The notes under the pieces are model-generated. The model saw only the letters and a program-made list of their open reading frames with translations, did not search any database and had not been told where the DNA came from. A DNA stretch of 64,000 bases from Myxococcus stipitatus DSM 14675. Lineage in GTDB: Bacteria; Myxococcota; Myxococcia; Myxococcales; Myxococcaceae. A program made the translations under genes and the position numbers. Below are positions 24,987 to 34,216 of this stretch, one piece after another (positions within the stretch are counted from its first letter, which is position 1; each line of letters starts with the position of its first letter). Location: positions 9,365,501-9,429,500 of the forward strand of contig NC_020126.1 of assembly GCF_000331735.1 (NCBI RefSeq), read 5' to 3'.

Positions 24987-25856
24987 ATGCTCTACGGTGA
25001 TTCCAAATCACGTGAAATGGCGCGCAGCCTGTTGCCGTCGACCCGTCGGAAGAAGGTGCGTTTCGCGCGGACCGTCGTGAACCGCAACACTCGCCGCGCC
25101 TCCAGGACTCGAATCGCCCAGCTCCTCCGCGACCCCGAGCTCGCGGACGACTGCGCCGAGCTGGATGAGGACTCCACTTCCGATATGCGGGGTGTGGTCT
25201 GGTACCGGCGGCAAGCCGACAAGGTCAACCCGTTCATCCGGTGGGCTCGGTGGCGGACCCAGGACCAGCCCCGAGAGCTCCGCGTGGGGCTGATGCGGGG
25301 CGCCCTCCCGGCGGGAGTCATCGGCAGCCACGCGCTCTCCCACTTGCGCGGGGACAAGCACTTCATGACGGCCACCGAGCTGGCCTGGCGCACGGCCTGG
25401 CGCGCGAGCCTGCGCAGGTCCGCCATGTACGAGCGCGGGCTGCTGGCCCAGCTCCTTCGCGCGCTGCTCCTGCTCCCCAACGGGCAGAAATCCTTCAACA
25501 CCTACCTCAAGCAGTCCTGTGCCGAGAGCTGGTCTCGTGAGCTGGGACGAGATGGCGAGGAGCACGTCGTCCTCCACGGCAGCGGAGACCTCCGGTTGCT
25601 GCTGGGCACGCATGACGTGCTCTCGTTCCTGGATGACCTGGGGACGCATGACAAGACCCTGCGTTCGTGGAGCTCCGACCGATACGCCTCGACGCGCTAT
25701 CCCGCGTTGAAGTTCCTGGACACCTTCCATCGGCTGGACAGAGACCTCGTCGCCACGGTGGCGGCCCTTCCGGTGCGCAGCCTGGCGAGCCTGCCTTTCA
25801 TCGCGAAACACGGCACCCTGAAACACTCGAAGGCATCACCGGGTGAATCCAAGTAG
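24987..25856 (+). CDS. Conserved-looking hypothetical protein
   Basis: A 289-residue protein that I do not recognise. It starts with a basic segment (MLYGDSKSREMARSLLPSTRRKKVRFART), then continues as an Arg/Leu-rich soluble protein without signal peptide or membrane span. The segment GVVWYRRQADKVNPFIRWA near residue 70 and YLKQSCAESWSRELGRDGEEHV near 190 look helical. The start is taken at ATG 24987 with a GGAG ribosome site; the frame is open further upstream but there it is G+C-rich shadow. It lies divergent from the large membrane protein, about 125 bp apart. Confidence 0.6.
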   Translation: MLYGDSKSREMARSLLPSTRRKKVRFARTVVNRNTRRASRTRIAQLLRDPELADDCAELDEDSTSDMRGVVWYRRQADKVNPFIRWARWRTQDQPRELRVGLMRGALPAGVIGSHALSHLRGDKHFMTATELAWRTAWRASLRRSAMYERGLLAQLLRALLLLPNGQKSFNTYLKQSCAESWSRELGRDGEEHVVLHGSGDLRLLLGTHDVLSFLDDLGTHDKTLRSWSSDRYASTRYPALKFLDTFHRLDRDLVATVAALPVRSLASLPFIAKHGTLKHSKASPGESK

Positions 25857-25868
25857 CCTCCGGGGGTG

Positions 25869-26396
25869 ATGACCCACAGGATTCAGGGGCTGGAGCACCT
25901 CACCACCGACCGGCTGCTGCTTCGCGCGTTTCACGAGAATGACGTGGATGAGGTGTTCACGCTTCATTCCGACGAGGAGGGCAACCGGTTCCTCCCCTCC
26001 GCGCAGCTGAAGTCAAAAGACGCCGCGCGCGAGCTGTTGGCGCTGTGGCTGAGCGACTGGGCGGACCACGGCGTGGGGTACTGGATGGTCGAGCGGCGCG
26101 AGCAGCCGGGCGTCGCGGTGGGTGTCGGTGGCTTCCGGCACAAGCAGCTCGAGGGGCGGACGGTGTTGAACCTCGCCTATCGGCTCTCGCCTCACGTCCA
26201 TGGCTCCGGCTACGCGACGGAGATCGCGCGCATGGCGCTGGAGATGGCGCGACAGCACCTCCCCGAGGTCCCCCTGGTCGCCATCATCCATCCCGAGAAC
26301 ACGGCCTCCATTCGCGTGGTGGAGCGGCTCGGGATGAAGCTCGAGCGCGAGATTTCGCTCGAGGGTGAGACGAACAGGCTCTACGTCGTCGGGTGA
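25869..26396 (+). CDS. GNAT acetyltransferase, RimJ/RimL-like
   Basis: A 175-residue acetyltransferase of the RimJ/RimL type, which acetylate protein N-termini or amines. TDRLLLRAFHENDVDEVFTLH is the usual opening; later come VNLAYRLSPHVHGSGYATEIA-like motif A (about 105-122, with G-x-G-x-A/G as HGSGYA) and NTASIRVVERLGMK motif B. The start is ATG at 25869; a GTG directly before it is the same frame. It lies 12 bp after the hypothetical gene and ends 10 bp before the convergent map gene. Confidence 0.8.
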   Translation: MTHRIQGLEHLTTDRLLLRAFHENDVDEVFTLHSDEEGNRFLPSAQLKSKDAARELLALWLSDWADHGVGYWMVERREQPGVAVGVGGFRHKQLEGRTVLNLAYRLSPHVHGSGYATEIARMALEMARQHLPEVPLVAIIHPENTASIRVVERLGMKLEREISLEGETNRLYVVG

Positions 26397-26406
26397 GGCT
26401 TCCGGC

Positions 26407-27213
26407 TCACCGTGCTTCGGTGAGCGGGGACTCGGCGGTCACGTCCGTGAGCAGCGACAGGGGAGAGGGCGTGAGAATCTCACAGCCCTCGCGGGTGACG
26501 AGGAGCGTGTGCTCGAACTGCGCGGAGAGACTGCCGTCCTCCGTCACCACCGTCCAACCATCCGGGAGCATGCGAATCTCCGGGCGGCCCAGGTTCACCA
26601 TGGGCTCGATGGTGATGACCATGCCCGAGCGCAAGGTGAGGCCCGTGCCGCGCTTGCCGAAGTGAGGCACATGCGGCGGCGCGTGCATCGAGCGGCCGAT
26701 GCCGTGCCCACCGAAGTCCCGCACGATGCTGCACCCTTCCCGCTCCGCCAGCTCCTGGATGGCCGCGCCCACGTCCCCCAGCTTGACGCCGTGACGCACC
26801 ACGGAGATGCCCACGTCACGACACCGGCGCGCCACGTCCACCACATGGCGCGCATCCGCGGAGACGTCTCCGATGCAGAAGGTCGCGGAGGTGTCGCCGT
26901 GGTAGCCATGGAGGCACGTGGTGACGTCGACGTTGATGATGTCCCCGGGCTTCAGCCGCTCGTCGGGGCGAGGGATGCCGTGACAGACGACGTTGTTGCG
27001 GCTGGTGCAGACCGTCGCGGGGAAGCCGTGGTAGCCGAGCTGGCTGGGGGTGCCGCCTCGGCGGGCCGTGTCCTCTCGCACCCAGGAGTTGATGTCTTCG
27101 GTGGAGATGCCCGGAGCCAGCTTTCCCGCGACCCAGGCGAGCGTGCCAGCGGCCGCCGCACCCGCGCTTCGGAGGCGCTCCACTTCCGCGCCCTTGAACA
27201 AGGGAGTTCCCAT
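26407..27213 (-). CDS. map: Type I methionine aminopeptidase
   Basis: A 268-residue cytosolic metalloprotease that removes the initiator Met. The five metal ligands are recognisable: D in INVDVTTCLHGYHGD (two Asp), His in GGHGIGRSMHAPPHVPH, Glu in ITIEPM, and Glu in TEDGSLSAQFEHTLLV. CHGIPR with its preceding HG is also typical of type I. The start at 27213 gives MGTPLFKGAEVERL; the longer frame upstream is not homologous. Length is near the 260-residue norm. It is divergent from a truncated LysR gene, about 100 bp apart. Confidence 0.95.
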   Translation of the reverse strand: MGTPLFKGAEVERLRSAGAAAAGTLAWVAGKLAPGISTEDINSWVREDTARRGGTPSQLGYHGFPATVCTSRNNVVCHGIPRPDERLKPGDIINVDVTTCLHGYHGDTSATFCIGDVSADARHVVDVARRCRDVGISVVRHGVKLGDVGAAIQELAEREGCSIVRDFGGHGIGRSMHAPPHVPHFGKRGTGLTLRSGMVITIEPMVNLGRPEIRMLPDGWTVVTEDGSLSAQFEHTLLVTREGCEILTPSPLSLLTDVTAESPLTEAR

Positions 27214-27316
27214 GGCGGAGCAAGGTGACGTCGGGCTCGCGCCTCGTCCAATGCTGTTTCGGCATCGCTCCGAGGGACAGGGTGCGTGCGGGAGGTGCTC
27301 GCGGTAGGCTGTGCCC

Positions 27317-27595
27317 GTGAGCATCACGCATCTCCAGTCCTTCGTCGCCGTGGCCGAGGAAAGGCATGTGGGGCGGGCCGCGCGACGGCTCCACCTCACC
27401 CAGCCGCCGCTCAGCCGCCACATCCTGGCGCTGGAGGACGAGTTGGGCACGCGACTCTTCGAGCGCACGCGGCAGGGCATGCGCCTGCTGCCCGCGGGAG
27501 AGGTCTTCCTTCACCACGCCCGGAGAATCCTCGCGGAGGTCGACACGGCGGTGGTCACCGTGCGGGGGCTCGCGACTCGCGATGTGGATGGGTGA
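27317..27595 (+). pseudogene. Truncated LysR-family regulator (DNA-binding domain only)
   Basis: Ninety-two codons encode a good LysR helix-turn-helix (ITHLQSFVAVAEERHVGRAA, LHLTQPPLSRHILALEDELG, TRLFERTRQGMRLLPAGE) and then stop with ATRDVDG. A full LysR protein has about 300 residues; the effector domain and its coding space are missing, since only 130 bp remain before the TonB receptor gene. No frame in those 130 bp resembles a LysR effector domain, so this looks like a deletion rather than a single frameshift. It may still make a small DNA-binding protein. The gap 27596-27725 holds no other gene and no cobalamin riboswitch that I can see. Confidence 0.75.
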
Positions 27596-27725
27596 GACGC
27601 GGCGAGGGCGTGTGCCCCGCGGCGTGCCGTTGCGAAGTGGACGATGGTGCTCCGGGTGGGCGCCGGCCCACGTGATGCGGGCATACTGACGCCGCGACTC
27701 TCCCCGCGAGAAGGAACCTCCAGAC

Positions 27726-29972
27726 ATGCCGCGCAGGTCGTCCGCCCTCACGTCAGCGAACCGTCTTCTGCCGTGGCTCCTGCTTCCCTCGCTGGCGTGG
27801 GCCCAGCCCGGCGCCACGGAGACAGTGCGCGCACCCGATGCGAGCACGGCCGCCACCACGGCGGCGACACTTCATGATGCCGCCGCGAGCGCGCGACATG
27901 CACCCTCCGAGTCCGCACCGGCTGAATCGCAGGCGCCCGTCGCGACCTCCATTCCGGGCGAGCCGAATCCACCTGCTGCCGCGACCACACTCGATGAGCC
28001 GAGCATCCCCGCGCGCACGGTCGTCACGGGCACACGGACGCCGCGACCGGTTCGCGATGTCCCGTCCACCACCGTGGTGCTGCCTCGCGAGGAGATCGAC
28101 CGCAGCCCCACGCTGACTCAAGACTCCCTCGTCCGCACCCTGCCCTCCGTCGCCACCTTCCGCCGCACGCCGAGCCTCGTCGCCGACCCCACCGCGCAAG
28201 GACTCAACGTGCGCGGCCTCGCCCCCTCGGGCGTCGCACGCACGCTCGTCCTCCTCGACGGCGTCCCCGTCAATGACCCGCTCGGCGGCTGGGTCTTCTG
28301 GCGCTCCCTCCCCCGCCTCGGACTCGAACGCATCGAGGTCGTCCCCGGCGGCGGCTCCGCCCTCTACGGCAGCTCCGCCCTCGGCGGAGTCGTGCAGCTC
28401 ATCTCCCGCCCCATCGCAGGCCCCGCTCTCGACGCGGACGTCACCTACGGCAACCGAGGCACCGGACTGCTCGCCGCACGCGGCGCCCAGCGCTGGGGCC
28501 CCGTCGCCGCCGCCCTCGAGACCGAGCTGCTCACCAGCAACGGCTACCCCATCGTGACGCCCGCCCAGCGCGGCGCCATCGACAGCGATACGCCCAGCAA
28601 CCACGTCGTCCTCAACGGCCGCGTCGATGCCCAGCTCTCCGACGCCCTCTCGCTGACCGCTCGCGCCAACCTCTTCCGCGAGAACCAGAACGGCGGCACC
28701 CGCTTCACCACCGCCCGCGTGGAGCTGGCCCAGCTCAGCGCGAACGCACGCCTCCAGACAGACACGCTGGGCACCTTCTCCCTCGACCTCTTCGGACGCG
28801 CCCTGCGCTTCGAACAGGACCGCGCCCGCGTCGCGCAGGACCGCACCACCGAATCACTCGCGGCCTCACAGGCCGTCCCCGCCAATGACCAGGGCGCCTC
28901 CCTTGTCTGGACCGCCCCCACGTGGAGCGTCGGCGGAGTCCACCACCTCTCCGCGGGCCTCGACACCCGGCGCCTCGCGGGCACCTCCCGCGAGCGACTC
29001 TTCCCTCCCTCGCAGGCCCCCGACACCGTCATCGCTCGCGAGGCCGGCGGCACCCAGTGGGCCAGCGGCCTGTTCCTCCAGGACCTCTACGCCATCACCC
29101 CGGACCTGGAGCTGTCCGCCGCGCTCCGACTCGACGTGTGGCGCAACACCCGAGGTCTCCAGCGCGTGGACCGCGTCAGCGGCGCCTCGGACGCCACCGC
29201 CTTCGACGACCGCACCGAGAACCAGCTCAGCCCCCGCCTCGGCCTGCGCTGGCGCCCCTGGGACGCCCTCACCCTCCGAGCCTCCGGCTACCGCGCCTTC
29301 CGAGCCCCCACCCTCAACGAGCTCTATCGCCCCTTCCAGGTCGGCACCGTGCTCACCGCCGCCAACGCGGACCTCCGCGCGGAGCGACTCTGGGGCGCCG
29401 AGGCCGGCGTGGAAGTCGAGCCCCTCCGCACCCTCACCGCTCGCGTCACCGGCTTCTGGAACGTCCTCGAAGACCCCATCACCAACGTGACGCTTCCCGG
29501 AGGAGCGGGGCGTCAGCGCCAGAACCTGGGCCGAGCCCGCGTGCGCGGCGTGGAAGCCAGCATCGACTGGCGCCTGTCGCGTCGGTGGACGACGCTCCTC
29601 GCGTACACCTTCGTCGACCCCACCGTCACCGCCGCCCCCGGTCAGCCCGACCTGGTGGGCCGTCAGCTCGCGCAGGACCCCAGACACCGAGGCGCCGTCA
29701 GCCTCACCTTCGAGGACCCCTCCCTCGTCACCGCCACCGTGCAGCTTCGCGCCACCGGCCCTCAGTTCGAGGACGACCTGAACGAGCGACGCATGGGCGG
29801 CGCGCTCGTGGTGGACGCCGCGCTCAGTCGGCGACTCTTCTGGAAGGTGGACCTCTTCGCCGCGGTGGAGAACCTCTTCGACCGCGAGTACCTCGCGGGC
29901 CGCGCCGGTGTCGACACGCTGGGGCCACCCCTGCTCGCACGCGTGGGCCTGCGGCTGCGCGACGCGCTCTGA
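27726..29972 (+). CDS. TonB-dependent outer-membrane receptor
   Basis: A 748-residue receptor with a signal peptide (cleavage after SLAWA, about residue 26). An unusual Ala/Pro/Thr-rich stretch (about 27-95) precedes the plug domain (about 96-225: VVTGTRTPRPVRDVPSTTVVL, LNVRGLAPSGVARTLVLLDG, GGGSALYGSSALGGVVQL), which matches the BtuB/colicin-receptor-like type. The beta-barrel follows to the C-terminus, with NLFDREYLAG typical of the final strands. The last residue is Leu, not the common Phe/Trp. The substrate is unknown; the BtuB-like plug suggests cobalamin or a siderophore. The ribosome site AAGGA is good. It ends 9 bp before the convergent lipoprotein gene. Confidence 0.9.
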   Translation: MPRRSSALTSANRLLPWLLLPSLAWAQPGATETVRAPDASTAATTAATLHDAAASARHAPSESAPAESQAPVATSIPGEPNPPAAATTLDEPSIPARTVVTGTRTPRPVRDVPSTTVVLPREEIDRSPTLTQDSLVRTLPSVATFRRTPSLVADPTAQGLNVRGLAPSGVARTLVLLDGVPVNDPLGGWVFWRSLPRLGLERIEVVPGGGSALYGSSALGGVVQLISRPIAGPALDADVTYGNRGTGLLAARGAQRWGPVAAALETELLTSNGYPIVTPAQRGAIDSDTPSNHVVLNGRVDAQLSDALSLTARANLFRENQNGGTRFTTARVELAQLSANARLQTDTLGTFSLDLFGRALRFEQDRARVAQDRTTESLAASQAVPANDQGASLVWTAPTWSVGGVHHLSAGLDTRRLAGTSRERLFPPSQAPDTVIAREAGGTQWASGLFLQDLYAITPDLELSAALRLDVWRNTRGLQRVDRVSGASDATAFDDRTENQLSPRLGLRWRPWDALTLRASGYRAFRAPTLNELYRPFQVGTVLTAANADLRAERLWGAEAGVEVEPLRTLTARVTGFWNVLEDPITNVTLPGGAGRQRQNLGRARVRGVEASIDWRLSRRWTTLLAYTFVDPTVTAAPGQPDLVGRQLAQDPRHRGAVSLTFEDPSLVTATVQLRATGPQFEDDLNERRMGGALVVDAALSRRLFWKVDLFAAVENLFDREYLAGRAGVDTLGPPLLARVGLRLRDAL

Positions 29973-29981
29973 GTCACGCCG

Positions 29982-31151
29982 TCACGGACACTGGCGCGTG
30001 TAGTCGAAGCGCTTGAGGACCCGATTCTCACCGTTCAGCTCCACCTCCATCACCAGCCCATAGATGGCATGCACGCGCCCCCGCGCGTCCAACTCCAGAT
30101 GCGAGGCGGAGAACGGCACCGCGAACGTGTCCTCACCAGCGACGCTGAGGGTCGTCTTCTCCCATCCCCGCTCGGAGCGCACCCAGTGGTCCAAGTTCTT
30201 GCCCGACTCATGGAGCAGATGCACCTCACCCGAGTCGGACACCGTCATGGCTCCGGGTGACGCTCCCGAAAGCCCCGTCTGGGAGACATCCCAACCGCCC
30301 TCGGCGCGCCGGACACCCAGCCACACGTCTCCGCCCCCATTCCACACGACATGAGGCGTCCCGGAGGGCGTCACCGCGATGAGCGGGAAGTTCCCCTCCG
30401 GGGCAATCTGCTCCGTCACCCAGCTCCCCGAGGCATTCGTGGCGTACTGGATGGAGCTCGTCCGCGGCAGTCCCGTGAACTGATACACGACATGCGCGTG
30501 GCCCTTGTCGTCCACGCGCAGGCTGTGCATCCGGTCCCGATTCTGGAGGACGACGAAGGGCTCCTCCGTCACCAGCGCCTCGGGCGGACCCTGGATGTGC
30601 CGCATCGGGTAGTTGCCCACCGGCATCACGGTGAGCGCATGGAGGCCCCCTTGCGCATCCATGTCGAAGTCGTGGACCCACCCGCTCACGAGTCGCTCGG
30701 ACAACCACCCGCCCTGGGAGGAGTGGAAGAAGTAGGTGGGCACGGAGGCGGACCCATCCTGGAACTGGGGACTGACCGCGAGGTGGACCTCGCCCTGCGC
30801 ATCCACCCGGACGCCCCCAATCCAGGGGTACATCCCCATCCAGGGGACCTTCTCGAAGCGCCGCCCGGGCCTCGTCGTCACCACGCGCACCAGGTCATCG
30901 CCGTACTCGAGGAAGTACGCATGTCCGTCCGCGTCCAGCCCGAAGTCCGGGTTCGCCTTGGTCCCCAGCGGAAGCACCGTGCGCGTCTGCCAGCCGCCCT
31001 CGCACACCCCCCAGGGCGTCATCCGCTCGTCGACATCCTCCAGCTCCAGCGGGAGCTCCTGCTTCGGGAACGAGATGGGCTCACACCCGCCCACCACCAT
31101 CGCGGCGGCGAGCAGGCTCAGACTCAGACGAGGGGACACGAGACCATCCAC
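29982..31151 (-). CDS. Predicted lipoprotein with repeated DGxxH-type strands
   Basis: A protein of about 389 residues, unknown function. A GTG start at 31151 or 31139 gives a lipobox (VVGGC). The body has recurrent segments such as LDADGHAYFLEYG, VDAQGEVHLAV, MDAQGGLHALTV, VDDKGHAHVVYQF, SDSGEVHLLHE and LDARGRVHAIYG, about 40-60 residues apart. This spacing and the D-x-x-G-x-x-H/Y pattern suggest a beta-propeller of six or so blades. It resembles the lipoprotein at 4853-6364 in style but not closely in sequence. It probably is a surface or periplasmic binding protein. No enzyme motif seen. Confidence 0.65.
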   Translation of the reverse strand: MDGLVSPRLSLSLLAAAMVVGGCEPISFPKQELPLELEDVDERMTPWGVCEGGWQTRTVLPLGTKANPDFGLDADGHAYFLEYGDDLVRVVTTRPGRRFEKVPWMGMYPWIGGVRVDAQGEVHLAVSPQFQDGSASVPTYFFHSSQGGWLSERLVSGWVHDFDMDAQGGLHALTVMPVGNYPMRHIQGPPEALVTEEPFVVLQNRDRMHSLRVDDKGHAHVVYQFTGLPRTSSIQYATNASGSWVTEQIAPEGNFPLIAVTPSGTPHVVWNGGGDVWLGVRRAEGGWDVSQTGLSGASPGAMTVSDSGEVHLLHESGKNLDHWVRSERGWEKTTLSVAGEDTFAVPFSASHLELDARGRVHAIYGLVMEVELNGENRVLKRFDYTRQCP

Positions 31152-31229
31152 GGTGGACCCTGGGGCCGGGGGTACAACGGCATACGCAACGAGCAGCCGA
31201 TTCGGGCTGTTTCCCACCGAAAGGGGCGC

Positions 31230-33227
31230 TCAGTCCACCGGGCGCAGGGCCCGCAGCGGGCGCACGGGGCCGTTGAACCAGCGGCTCAGCTCCACCAGGT
31301 CATCCACCCGCCGCGCGTCCGGGAGGCTGTCCAGGAAGACCTGGCCATAGGCCTTCGTGCGAATCCGCCGGTCCAGCATCGCGACGATGCCCTTGTCCGA
31401 CTGGGTGCGAATCAACCGCCCGAAGCCCTGTCGCAGCGCGAGCGCCGCCTGGGGAAGCTGATACTGCTCGAAGGGCTCCTCGCCTCGCATCTGGAGCTGC
31501 TTGATGCGCGCCGCCACCAGCGGGTCCCCGGGTGACGCGAAGGGGAGCCGGTCGATGATGACCAGGCTCAGCGCATCCCCCGGCACGTCCACGCCCTCCC
31601 AGAAGCTGTGCGCCGCGAAGAGCACGCTGGGCGTGTCGCGGAACGCCTCCAGGAGCTGCGCCTTGGGCCGCTCGCCCTGGAGCAGCGCCTGATAGGGAAG
31701 CCGCCCCGCCGCCAGCTCGTACGCGCGCACCATGTTGCGCAGCGACGTGAAGAGCACGAAGGCCCGGCCTCCCGACACCTCGCAGAGGCGGATGATTTCC
31801 TCCGCCGCCGCTTCGATGAAGCCCGGGGCGCTGGGGTCCGGCAGGTGCGTGGGCAGGTACAGCGCGGCCTGGCTCGGGTAGTCGAACGGACTGGGCACCG
31901 CCAGCGTGCGCACGCGCGTCACCGGCTGACCATCCTCGCCATACAAGCCCATGCGCCGCGCGAAGAAGTCGAAGCGGCTGTCCGCCGCCAGCGTGGCGGA
32001 CGTGTACACCACCGTGTCGAGCGCGCCGTACATCCGCTCGCGCAGCTCCTTCGCCACGTCGATGGGACTGGCGCGCAGGAACAACCCCTTGCCCCGCTGC
32101 TCCGCCCAGTACACGTGGTCCGAGGACTCCGCCTTCTCCAGGAAGGAGAGCTGCTCCTCCAGCTCGTCCGCGCGGCGCGTGATGGCGGCCAGCTCCGGCT
32201 CACGCTCTCCCGCGGTGAACGCGGACAGCGCGGCCAGGCCCTCGCGCACACCGCCCAGCGCGCTGGACAGCTTGCCCATGGCCTCCGCCTGGAGCGCCAC
32301 GGAGGACTCGTGTCCCGACAGGCCCAGCGCGCGAGGCGCCTGCGCGAAGAAGGCGTCCGCGCCCGTGCGAAGCCGCGCCGACAGCGCGCGCAACATCGCG
32401 TGCCGTGAGTCGTCCTCCTTCAGCGACGCCACCGCGTCTCGCGCCAGCTCCTCCAGGCGGTAGTTGGACACACCCACGCCGAAGTGGCCGCTGGCCGCGT
32501 CCTCGAGCGCGTGTGCCTCGTCGAAGATGACGGCTTCGTAGTAGGGCAGCACGCCCTCGGTGCGCTTGCCGGAGCTTCGCAGCGACAGGTCCGCGAAGAA
32601 GAGGTGGTGGTTGACCACCAGCAGGTCCGCGCTCTCCGCGCGCTTGCGCATGCGCGTGACGAAGCACGTCTCGTACAGCGGGCAGCGCGTGCCCACGCAC
32701 GTCTCGGACGTGGTGGACAGCCGAGGCCACGCGCTGAAGGACTCGGGCAGGTCCAGCTCGCTGCGGTCTCCGGTCTGCGTGTCCTCCGCCCAGGCCTTCA
32801 GCTTGGGCCAGTAGCGCGACTCCTCCCGCGAGCCGAACTGCGGGTCCTGCGCGAAGGCGGCATAGCGGTGCAGGCACAGGTAGTTGTTGCGCCCCTTGAG
32901 GTACGCGGCCTCGAAGGTGAGCCCCATCTTCTCGCGCAAGAGCGGCAGGTCCTTGAAGAAGATCTGGTCCTGCAGCGTCTTCGTCGCCGTGGACACCACC
33001 ACGCGGCGCCCCGCCAGCAGCGCGGGCACCAGGTAGGCGAGCGTCTTGCCCGTCCCCGTGCCCGCCTCGGCCAGCAGGTAGCTGCGCTCGGCGAAGGCTC
33101 GCTCCACGGCGCGCGCCATCTGCAGTTGCTCCGGGCGGTGCTCGTACGCGGGCAGGGCCACCTGGAGCGCGCCCCCAGGGCCCAGCAAGGTGTCGACGGA
33201 GAGTGTCGGAGAGGCGGAAAGCGGCAT
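31230..33227 (-). CDS. DinG/YoaA-like ATP-dependent DNA helicase
   Basis: A 665-residue superfamily-2, XPD-like helicase. Walker A AGTGTGKT (55-62), the DEAH box (236-239), and four cysteines (118, 177, 182, 188) in the spacing of an iron-sulphur cluster are present. C-terminal motifs V and VI read AAHSFWEGVDVPGDAL and RQGFGRLIRTQSDKG. Such enzymes unwind DNA 5' to 3' and help resolve R-loops and damaged forks. Length is close to E. coli DinG/YoaA (about 640-716). It is 13 bp or more from its neighbours; no operon partner is obvious. Confidence 0.9.
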   Translation of the reverse strand: MPLSASPTLSVDTLLGPGGALQVALPAYEHRPEQLQMARAVERAFAERSYLLAEAGTGTGKTLAYLVPALLAGRRVVVSTATKTLQDQIFFKDLPLLREKMGLTFEAAYLKGRNNYLCLHRYAAFAQDPQFGSREESRYWPKLKAWAEDTQTGDRSELDLPESFSAWPRLSTTSETCVGTRCPLYETCFVTRMRKRAESADLLVVNHHLFFADLSLRSSGKRTEGVLPYYEAVIFDEAHALEDAASGHFGVGVSNYRLEELARDAVASLKEDDSRHAMLRALSARLRTGADAFFAQAPRALGLSGHESSVALQAEAMGKLSSALGGVREGLAALSAFTAGEREPELAAITRRADELEEQLSFLEKAESSDHVYWAEQRGKGLFLRASPIDVAKELRERMYGALDTVVYTSATLAADSRFDFFARRMGLYGEDGQPVTRVRTLAVPSPFDYPSQAALYLPTHLPDPSAPGFIEAAAEEIIRLCEVSGGRAFVLFTSLRNMVRAYELAAGRLPYQALLQGERPKAQLLEAFRDTPSVLFAAHSFWEGVDVPGDALSLVIIDRLPFASPGDPLVAARIKQLQMRGEEPFEQYQLPQAALALRQGFGRLIRTQSDKGIVAMLDRRIRTKAYGQVFLDSLPDARRVDDLVELSRWFNGPVRPLRALRPVD

Positions 33228-33358
33228 CGGGAGTGGTGGGTCTCGCGGGAGCGGCCCGACACGATAGCAGCCAGCCGCGCTGGGAGCCCGTTTCCATCCA
33301 CCGTCTCCTGACCTTCGCGCATGGCAGGCCGCCCCACGGGGAGGCTCCGCCCGGCCGG

Positions 33359-34216
33359 TCAGGGCGCGCTGCCGGAGAACAACATCCGCATGCGCTGCAT
33401 GACGTACGTGAGGAGCACCAGCAGGACCAGGGAGAGCACCGCGATGGCGCCGCCTCGCAGCCGCCGCTTCAGCAAGGACGGGCCCTGGGGCTCCGCCTCC
33501 GTCGTCACCACCAGGGTGGCTCGGCGCACGACCTCCTCGCGAGCCCGCTGGGCCATCGCGTCGTCCGGCACCCGCGCCAACCTCACGCGGTACAGGCGTC
33601 CCGCCGAGGCCAGCTCTCCCCGCCCCATCGCCGTCGACAGGAAGCGCTCATGCTCGGGCCACTCCTCCCACCGCGCCGCCAGGGCGCGCCACGCGTCCAT
33701 CAGCTCCGCCGAGGGCGTGTGGTCCTCGGCCACGAAGTTGGCGTAGACCAACCCGCACTGGGAACAGGACACCGCCGTCGGCCGCCGCACCGAGACACAC
33801 TTGGGGCAGTGGCCCGCGGGCGGAGTGAAGAGGACCTCATCGTCCGGGGCAGCGTGGGGCGTGGCCCCCCGCACCATCCGCAGGGGCGCGACACTCGCGC
33901 GCTCGGGGGAGGGCGCCGTGAGGGTGTCCACGGGCGCACGCGGGGGGCTCGTGCCTTCACCCGACGCAGACACCCTGGCGGCCGCATGCGCGGCGGGAAT
34001 CGAGGCGCCACCGGACACCGCCACCTGCGCGGGGCCCGAGACACCACTCGACACCGCCGTCTGCGCGGGGCTCGCGCTCTCGCCCGTGGCCCGCACCGAC
34101 GTGCGCGCGCGGCTCTCCGCCCCGCACCGCTGACACGTCACCACCAGGACAGCGGCCTCCACCCGGAAGGACTCCAGGGGGATGAGCCGCTCACAGGCTT
34201 CGCACTGGAACTTCAT
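33359..34216 (-). CDS. Zinc-ribbon protein with disordered linker and C-terminal membrane anchor
   Basis: A 285-residue protein. Two zinc-ribbon-like modules: residues 1-35 (MKFQCEACERLIPLESFRVE ... VTCQRCGAE; the CxxC-x(n)-CxxC form of MJ0042 type) and about 140-165 (HCPKCVSVRR ... SCSQCGLVY). Between them lies a Thr/Ala/Ser/Val-rich linker (about 40-135). A single hydrophobic span (about 260-276, AIAVLSLVLLVLLTYVM) anchors the C-terminus. Its ATG overlaps the stop of the site-2 protease gene (ATGA at 34213-34216), suggesting coupled synthesis and a possible substrate or partner role for this tail-anchored protein. I find no catalytic motif. Confidence 0.7.
   Translation of the reverse strand: MKFQCEACERLIPLESFRVEAAVLVVTCQRCGAESRARTSVRATGESASPAQTAVSSGVSGPAQVAVSGGASIPAAHAAARVSASGEGTSPPRAPVDTLTAPSPERASVAPLRMVRGATPHAAPDDEVLFTPPAGHCPKCVSVRRPTAVSCSQCGLVYANFVAEDHTPSAELMDAWRALAARWEEWPEHERFLSTAMGRGELASAGRLYRVRLARVPDDAMAQRAREEVVRRATLVVTTEAEPQGPSLLKRRLRGGAIAVLSLVLLVLLTYVMQRMRMLFSGSAP

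Noticed and set aside
27596..27725. Possible cobalamin riboswitch upstream of the TonB-dependent receptor
   Set aside because: The space is only 130 bp and no B12-box-like sequence (AGCCAGGAGACCTGCC) is visible.
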